Source: Amphibalanus amphitrite
Taxonomy: Eukaryota > Arthropoda > Thecostraca > Balanomorpha > Balanidae
Assembly: GCF_019059575.1 (NCBI RefSeq)
Contig: NW_024881534.1
Location: 434,001-498,000, forward strand
Length of the DNA: 64,000 nucleotides
Direction of reading: 5' to 3'
The notes under the pieces are model-generated. The model was not told the origin of the DNA and did no database searches. It saw only the letters and a list, made by a program, of their open reading frames with translations. Position numbers and translations under genes: made by a program. Positions 51,901 to 60,900 of this stretch are shown piece after piece (position 1 is the first letter of the stretch; the number at the start of each line of letters is the position of its first letter).

Positions 51901-54900
51901 GACCAGGCACGGAGTACGGACCCTACCACACATAGGATGATCCTTTCATTCCTGGGATGAGTCTCCTCAGGCCTGAACTGGGCCCTCTCAGACCTGAAAT
52001 GGGCCCCTCTCAGGCCTGAAGTGGACCCTCTCAGGTCTCAAATAGGTCCTCTAGGGTAGTGGTGTCAATTACGGAAAATCGGAATACCGATACCAAACCA
52101 AATACCAAACAAAACCGTGAGAAAATACCGAAACCAAACCAACTTGGGAACATGAGGGAAAAACCAACTTTTTACCGATTTCTAAGCCTCTTATACATTA
52201 GTGAGGGTTCATGATACCAACAAAATACCGAACACATTACGATTGAAATATCAAATACCAAGTTGGTATCGGTTTGGTATCGGTATGCCAAAAAGTTGGT
52301 ATCTGGTTGACATCTCTACTCTAGGGCCTGAAATGGGCCCTCTCAGGCCTGACATTAGCCCTCTCAGGCCTGAAATGGGCCCCTCTCAGGCCTCAAATAG
52401 GACCTCAAGGGCCTGAAATGGGCCCCCTCAGCCCGGAAATGGTCCCTATCATGTCGAAAAAGGGCCCCCTCATACCGTAACTGGGCCCTCTCAGGTCTGA
52501 AATGGTGCCTCTTATGCCTGAAATGGGCCCCACTCAGGCCTCAAACGGGCCCTCTCTGGCCTCAAACGGAACCTTTCTGGCCTCAAAAAGGCCCTCTAGG
52601 GCATGAAATGGGCCCTCTCAAGCTTGAAATGGGCCCCCTCAGGCCTGAAATGGGCCCCTCTCAGACCTGAAATGGGCCCCTCTCAGGCCTGAAATGGGCC
52701 CTATCAGGCCTCAAACATGCCCTCTAGGGCCTGAAATGGACCCCTTCAGGCCTGAAATGGGCCCTCACAGGCATCAAATGGGCCCTCTCAGGCCTGAAAT
52801 GGGCCCCTCTCAAGCCTCAAACAAGCCCTCTAGGGCCTGAAATGGGCCCTCTCAAGCTTCAACTGGGCCCCTTCAGGCCTGAAATGGGCCCTCACAGACC
52901 TAAAATGGGCCCTCTCAGGCCTGAACTGGCCCTCTCATGCCATGGAATGGGCCCTCCTTGGCCTTGGATTAGTTCAATCCGGCCTTGGATGTACCCCCTT
53001 AAATCATAAAATGGGACTATAAAGGGGGGGGGGCTATCAGGCCTGAAAACTGTTTGCAGTCCTATGACGGACCTTGACATAAGTGATAAAAAATTGTCAG
53101 GCTGCATAACGTTACAGTTCGAATCGACGGTGGGCCCCTAGAATAAGAGAGGGGGGTGAGATCTCACCCCTTTCACCCCCCTTGGCTGCGCCACTGAATC
53201 AGGTGGCAGCGAGTTGAGGGCAGCCGGCGCTCGGCAGGTGAACCGGCGTTTGCCCATCTCTGTACGGGATCGCGGCACGTGCAGGAGCGCGTCCTGCCGG
53301 GTACTGACAGCCGCGCTCCCGCCGCGCGCCTCCGCCACAGTGGTCAGACTGTGTGCCAGCACCTCCGGCTTGGCGTAACACCGCACTTTGTGCAACAGGC
53401 ACAGGGAGTGGTAGGTGACGAGGTTCTCCGCGCTGAGCCAGCGCAACTGGCACATCAAATCGGAAACATGGTCGTACTTTTTTCGGCCGAAAATGACTTT
53501 GGCTGCGTAGTTTAATATTTTTTGTATCCGAGAGAGATTGTGTCTGGTGCAAGCACCATATACTGCGATGCAGTATCGAATTTGGGATATGACCAGTGCG
53601 CTGACCAGCACGGAGATCACAGATAATAAGAGATCACTTAAATAAAATTATTTTGGCAGCATCGTTGGCTTTGGTCTGCAGGAACAGACCACGTTGCACG
53701 GAAGCAGCCAGAGTTGCCAAGGGGTGATGATACCGCGGAGAAAAGCTGCTCGTCACCGCTGGACGTTGGCCTATGACTAGCTGACCCGATTTGGAATCAT
53801 TTGCTCTGAATGTTTGGAGAAGGTCATTAACTGCGTGTGACATTTGGCGTGCGCCCGCGGCGTGCCGTAAACGCACACGTGTCAGATTAAGCCCTGCATG
53901 AATTATTCGATCAATCACTGCCACTTGTGCAAATAAGCTACGTGCTTATCATCGCACGCGACCTGTTCAACATTGGGTGTATTTTTGTGTTGAGTTTGAT
54001 GAGCTTTCAAACTTTGACCGGAAATCAAACTGTTTATCTCATTACTATAAATTAACTTTGAAGCGACCTTCTCCTTGATATTATGTCAAAAATGAAAGAA
54101 TTATTTACATGTGCATTCGGGCACAGCCCATCATCAGATGTATATTTGAAAAGACAGCATATACATACATTTTTGTGACGATGTATATGCTGTCTTTTCA
54201 AATATGCATCTGATGATGGGCTGTGCCCGAATGCACATGTAAATAATTCTTTCATTTTTGACATAATATCAAGGAGAAGGTCGCTTCAAAGTTAATTTAT
54301 AGTATTATCAATGCTCCTTGCAAAAGCACTACACGATATACCTGTTTATCTCATTTCCTTCTTGAGATTGTAGAATATTACTGAATATCAAAGTCTCTCG
54401 AATGATTGCATCCAGTGCTCAAGTAGTTATTGCTAAGAATGACATTGATTCCAGCGGTTCATCACCTAATTTGTTTGAAAGTCTGCAATGTGAATTAAAT
54501 GTGTACGCTTTGCCTGTTGACAGCTGGGCAATGCAAGTTACGTCGACTTTGTTACGTGTTGTTACCAAAATTTGGTAATCTTGCCGAAAACATCTCGCTC
54601 TCATTAGCATTTTGCATCCTTCTTGCATCCTTCGCGTGTCCTGTACGGAATCCGGCTCAATCGGCTTATTGAAATCCTGTGACGTATGCAACTGCATTAA
54701 TTTCTGCACATACATCGACTCGAGATAACAAACAGGCGGAGAACCGGCTCGTCTTAGAGTTGGACTCAACGCATTTGCTCGGCTGTGACATCGCCGGATC
54801 AATGTATCCCTAGGTGGTTCATGCTTGGCGACGGACAAGGTCGTTTTTGACGGCTAGAAACGTGAATCTGATCCCGTTCGAACGACGCCTGACCGAGAGA

Positions 54901-57900
54901 CGCGTCTCCTTCCGAGTGCCGAGATAGAGATGGTATCACTACCTGGGCGCACGATAGGATCGACAGCGGCACCGATTCCGACATCGACGCCGAGATCTGT
55001 GCCCGTGCCGGGATCTGGGACGAGGATGTGTCTGCATCTCGGTCAGGATCGAGATCCTGACACCGATCTGGCCGGGGAACTGATGATCTTTTCGCGATAC
55101 GTCCCATCGCTCTCAGAGACAGAAGATGAGCTTGGTTCTTCAAAGTCATTTCTACCTGAACCATTCCGGTCTCCGTATCTCAGAGAGCGACGTCTGTCAG
55201 CACCGGTCAAACGAGTGCAGATTTAAGCCGCCTCTTTAAAAGGTTCGCCCGGAGAGGCTTTCAGGGATGTCTCCAAACCGGACGCTTTCGTCACGACTCA
55301 CGGCCGTGTTATTGGGCACGCGGTGAGGTCGAATTCCTCCTTAAACAATGATCCCGCAGCGCTCTCCTCTGCTCCGCGCTCTGAGATTGTCTTCTCGGGC
55401 GAAATGTCCGTAAATGAACTGTGGAAATTCCGCCGGACCGCCTATTATGAGCCGCAGGATGTCCGCGGCTCGTTATTTCTCCTGAATGAGTGGAATGTTT
55501 GTGTCTTTCTCTCTCTCTGTCCGTGATTCACCTGACGTCCTTGGTCGGTACCGGCCAGGTGACTGGGGCCCGTACCGGGTAACCGCGCCGGTCAGCGCGC
55601 TGAGTCGCTCTTCCACGAACCGACGCCCCGACGATCCGCATGCCTCTGCCATACTCGTGTCGTGTATCTACGAACATGTATCGAGCTGTTAATTGGAAAT
55701 TAAAAGGAGAGATCATTGTCCAGGATGGGCGTTTCATTAAGCTGTTCACTACAGGCGTAGGTATCACATACCGGTCAAGCTTCGTTCAGAGAGGGTTTTT
55801 GAACCTCACATGTTCATGGTTTCATGCTGTCGTTACCTGCATCATTAACCTCACCACCGCCACATCCCTGGGGGCGATTGTGAGGCAGGCGCGTGGCCCT
55901 GGGCGCGTGCTTGGCTGGGGTGAGTGTAACCTCGGCGGCACGCACCGCTACTCCCCCGGCACGCCGACTCGCCGTTCACCGGCTACCGGCTGGCTGCCGG
56001 CTGTTGGCTGCCGAGTGCCGACTACCGGCTGTTGGCTGCTGGCTGCCGGGGTCTTTGTCCAGACACTGCTTCATGGGTTGATGGTGGTTTACCGGTGTGG
56101 CTGAGAGTTGGCGTCATCAGACATAGTTCGGCGAATCAAATGAGGCACTGAGGCAGGATTGCAGTTGAAACTCGTGTCTTCCACGGTCGATACAGGCTCG
56201 ATCTCTTCTGATCCTAATGGAATCCCTAGATCTCGGCCCTGGTTTGCCAGGGGCTCAACTCCAATAAGTCCCTTCCGGCAGTCTCGCGGACAGTCTGAGA
56301 TGTTGATAGATGGATAGGCGTAGAAGAGGATAATTCGAAAGGTAACGGACTGGTAATCATTCAAGACGGTATGCGTGGGCTTGAACCAGCTGGCAACTGT
56401 TGGCAGATGCCTGGACCTCAAGCTGAATGGGATGACTGACGTGACCTTCATCAAAGTGCATACAGTACTGTGCGACGGGGAATTGTATTGTGAAGCGGGC
56501 TTTAATCCTCAGCGTTGAATGATCCGCTGTGTGCGATGGTACGCTGTCAGCGATTTCCATTTTCCACATTGATGCAAGAATGCTTGGAATAATTTTGTTC
56601 TTTGCATCGGAAAGGGTCGAGGTTTGGAGGCTGAGCTTCAACTCTTCGCAGCCCAACGCTCTTTGTCTTGGTTTTGTAGCATCACTCAATGATTTCTTTG
56701 CAATTTTTCATCATTGGATGTCAGAACTCCCCTTTGCTATTAATAAAATTTACAGGGAAAAAAAATCGGAGAGCGGTAGCTGCAAAAGCGCCCCAATTGA
56801 ACGATGGATGCTGTTTTAACTCGTCTCTTTAGTTCCCAGTCACTAACGACGTGACTGCGATGTTCGCTACTTCTGTCCCTGTTCCCTTGGCATAATTCCG
56901 TCACATTTCCATCCCCCTTGCTGTCACTCTGTGTTAGTCAGAGGCTCTTCTTTCAGCTCCGCCGGCCTTCCGTTCGACGTACGGCGCGGCAACGCAGCGC
57001 GGGCCCCTCGTCTGTGAGTTTTTGTCAGTCTGCCATCCGGAGGGTGTGTCAAGTGTGCGAGACACGGCCGCCGTGCTGGGAGGACGAGGGAGACGCCCCT
57101 GGTCACCCCTGCTCCGCCGCCGCCGCCGCCACCCTCGCAGTCGGCACTGATTAAACGCCCCAGTGCGGCGTCCTGGGGAGAGGGACAGGGATGGCTCTCT
57201 GATGACAGGAGAGATCCCCGGAGACTGGACTGTCACTGGGCTGAAATGGACCCGGGGTGGGGACGGCGCGGTGACGGGGTTTGGTGTTATCCTTGAAATG
57301 TCAACGGCAAAGTGCAGACCGGATTATACAGATGGGTGATTTTAGGATGCGATGCTCGAACAGGCTTAGATTCGTTTGCTCAAATTTAATAATTATCGGT
57401 ATATCGCCGGTAGCTGAGTAACAGAACAGCAGCTGCTCAGGTGCTGTGCAGATTTCCTCTCAGCTGCCACGAGTTTTGTGCCTGCGGCGGTGGTCCGCGA
57501 TAGTCCGCTGTTTTCCTCATCACCCAACAGCTGTGATTGGACCAAGAGGCTCATTCTGTTCATGCACACCGGCTCCGATGGATTAGTGCCGCTGTCGCCA
57601 TCTGGTAGAGGCCTCCCTTCGATCCCCCGCCCGGCAGGTCTGCCTGGGTCCGCCGGCAGGCCCCGGAGCTGGGGACGGGGACTGGGGACGGGTGGTCATG
57701 GGTTCGGGACAGGCGACTGGACCCCCCGCCGAGCCGCCGGCGTCTGTACTACCCCAGCCGGCGACGTCCTAAGCGTCTCTGTCTGAAGGACGAATGGGAT
57801 AGACTTCTAGCATTAGGTATGCACTTGATGCTGCCGATATTTTTGAAGAAAATGATTTGTGTTGCTGTAGGGCTACTACGTTCTCTGGATTTAAGTTCTT

Positions 57901-60900
57901 TTTGAAACTACCTTTTCACCTTAACCTTTTTGTCATTTTAAGTTTTACAACGAACGCATTATCGACGGTCTATTGCTGTGTTTTAAACCCTGTCATTACC
58001 TGACAGTTGAAGCCGATAATGGCATATTATTTCACAACATTCACTACCTACACCTGTCACCAGCGTCCGATAATGTATCAGAGTGTATCGAGACCGGTCG
58101 CAGACGCGGCTTGCTATTAGCGTCACAAGGCGGCGTTTAGCTGTTTGTAGGGAGTTTCTCCGACCGATACTGTCAAACGCCCACTTTCATCGTTCGGGCC
58201 TCTCTCAGTCTATTTTGTGTGGATCACTTCTCTTACCGAGTCACCTGTGAGTCAACTCACCCACCCACCGTCGTTCGACTCACCTGGACTCATTAGCTGA
58301 GTCGCTCGGCCACAGGAAATCCGGTCGCAGCGGCTCACAGGCCGGCCGGACCTCTTTGTCCATCGTACGACCTTGACGCGGGCGCGCTGGGGAGGGAACT
58401 CACAACAGGGCCGTCGAGCGCCGACCGACCGTCCGCGATGACTCGTCGGTCGACGCTCGCTCTTCCGCAGATCTACCGACTGCTACCTGGACGGTTGGTA
58501 AGCGCAGTGGACAGCCTTGTTTTTTCGGAGTTCACCTCTGCTGGTGTACTGGATGTTCAGCCGGTCGGGAGGCTGGTCCTGCCGAGTTTATGCGTCTTTT
58601 TGTCGCCGTGCTTCATCGAATTGGTGATAGGACCGGTTGGGCGGCATCTTTAGCCGCGCGTCTGACCAGAATGGTGTGTTACAGTGATAGAGTTAGTGTC
58701 GGTACTCCTGGTTTCGCATGTATCCTTTCATGTAGCTGTGGAGTCCGCCGGGGGATAACTGTAGCTCTCGTCGAAACACGGCTTCGCCACACCTCGAAAC
58801 ATCAATAACGTAAACAGACACGACTCTTTACAGCATCTCTCTCAGCTCAGCTGAGACTCGTCCCTAGGTAGGGTCTCTCGACGACGGTCGGTCCTTCTAC
58901 CAGCTGCACGGTCAGAAACATTGAGAGAACATGCGCCGAACAGCTGACTGGCGTGGCGCAGCAGACGCGCGGAGGACGCAGTGGCCTCCTCAGCTCCCTC
59001 CTCGTGTGACATGTGTAGTGAGCCTCTCCACTGTGGACAGAGCCCACCGGTCCGTGAACTGGAACGAGCTGCCTCGGACCGCTCCGGGTAGTGATGCCGA
59101 TCGTCCGTGACGCCCCTCCGCCGCCCCTGACGCCCCTCGTCTGAGAGTAACGCACCCTCGTGGACCCACTGTCCTGCGATAGACGCATGACGCCTGCTCC
59201 CGTCGTGCCTATCGTCAGTAATACCAAGCGTAACGCTGCCCAATGTCCCTCCCTCTGTTCTGTCGATGGCCGCTGGCTCTGATTCCCTTCCATTCTCCCC
59301 TGAACGCGCCGGTGTCGCTGACGGCTCCGCCCCTGCGCGGGGTCCAGTCTGCGCCCCGCCGCGCCCGGCGGTCCCTTTGATGACGCCCCCCCCCCCCGCC
59401 CCCGCTGCCGGCCCGACCGGGACGGTGACGGTGGCTGAGCGTGACGCTTTGTTTCGACCGTCACGGACGGATAACGCCGTGACTAGCCGGGGGTGCCGTC
59501 ACGCCGTAGGCTGGTGCTTACTTCGTCCTGCGGTCAGTCTTGAATTGAAGCTGGCGAAGGAATCAGACGGCTCGTAACCGATAGGCTCCGGTATACGGAA
59601 CACGCATCCGGCAGATGCTGCTTATTTGATCGGCAGGTGCATTCGTTGGTCGTGTTTAGTTCGCTGTGTGTGGGAGAATCTGCCTGGGGGAGGCAGGTGG
59701 GCACCCGGACCCCTCCCCTTCCTCCCTCCACCCCCCCCCCCCCACTGACCACCCACCAGGGCACGTGCCTCTTCTATCGGCGCCTCCCCTTCCTCCACCT
59801 CACCCTGCTGTCAGCTGGCTGGCCATGAGGAGGACCCCACCCCCACCCCCGCCCCCCATCCCCAGGGACGCTCCGTCGCGGTCCAGGTGTGGTGCGGGAA
59901 ACCCGAAATTGGCCGGCCAAATTGGCCCGGGTGGCGTGCTGCCGACTGGAGGGGCACCGCCGCGCTGTCCGTGGAGCGACTGGCTTGTGTTGTTTGAAAC
60001 CTCGTCATGCTGGACAGACGGGCTATCAGTGAATCCATATGAATAAACCCTGAAATAAACCACCACCTTCTGGTGGTCAGTTGCGCTTTAGAGAAGCGAA
60101 ATTTTGTTGGTAAAGGAGTGGCAATATTGGAAGTGTTTCGCCGTTTCGCCGTTTCGCAATGCTCGGTCTGTTTGAAGTCGGACCTAATCTAGCGGCCCGG
60201 TTGGGTGTTTTATGTTGTGATTGGGACCGGTCGAGGCCGTGATTGGTTCCTCCCGACCCCGTTGGTGAGGTGTGTGACCGGGCCGCGGGCTCTAACCGGG
60301 CCAGGACCGGTGAGATTGGAGCGAACCGCCCGGCCGATAATGGAGCGGACCAATCGACCGCCAGTTATCGACCATCGACCACCATCCGGCGGCTATTTGC
60401 CGCTACTCCGCGGACCGTGTTATTTGAACCCTTTTAGCGGGTCACATGTCTCCCTAAATCTCAAAGTCTTCAAAGACACGCCGTCAATGGCTTTCTGTCG
60501 ACTGCGTATAAAAAAGGAACTCTAGGTCAGAATATGTAGGCATGTGAATGGCTAGCGTTTGATCTGAACATGTAGGCGGCGCATGAACTCAACGTCGCAC
60601 ATAAGGGTCATACATTATGGGTACGTACAAACTACAAAGAGACCTCCAAACAACTGAGCTGCAACTTGAGGAGAGGCGCGTGACTTTCCTCATGTTTGAT
60701 CTCACTTCTTCATTGTTTTTCTCTCCTGGTGGCGCGCAAAACATAGTGGCGCGTCTGTTGATGGAAGTGTGGCTCGATTGTTAACTCTGCGCTCCTCGGG
60801 CGTGACTCCCGTGGTCTCACGGCGTCACACGGCGTTAACTCGTGACGCTGTCATTGTGTGACTGCGTTACCTCGTGATGTGTCCATCGGGAGCTGCGCTG

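Larger units (their letters stand above)
50044..53196. mobile_element. 3.15-kb hAT-like non-autonomous element
   Basis: Exact 14-bp inverted ends CAGTGGCGCAGCCA / TGGCTGCGCCACTG and an exact 8-bp target duplication AATCAGGT at 50036-50043 and 53197-53204. 8-bp duplication with CAGTGGC ends defines hAT-type transposition. No transposase frame is present. The interior holds GGGGCCCC-rich segments near the left end, a relic of the 28225 repeat family at about 50770-51280, and a large minisatellite from about 51900. The insertion lies inside LINE 3, so it is younger than that LINE. Confidence 0.92.
49815..53635 (-). mobile_element. LINE 3, 5'-truncated and split by a hAT element
   Basis: Minus-strand LINE of the LINE 2 clade. 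Its 3' tail is (TTGTCTA)n at 49818-49838. Coding pieces are 53205-53620 and 49962-50043. Removing the hAT element and one copy of the duplicated AATCAGGT joins the two pieces in frame, ending in TAG at 49962-49964. Only the RT C-terminal region is present; the 5' end breaks off near 53630. Confidence 0.9.

Noticed and set aside
53138-53196. C-terminal extension of the LINE 3 protein
   Set aside because: This part lies inside the hAT terminus. The true LINE frame resumes at 50043 on the far side of the insertion.
58842-59464. Pair of overlapping minus-strand frames (133 and 205 codons)
   Set aside because: GC-driven and mutually overlapping in different frames, with basic low-complexity peptides and no family match.
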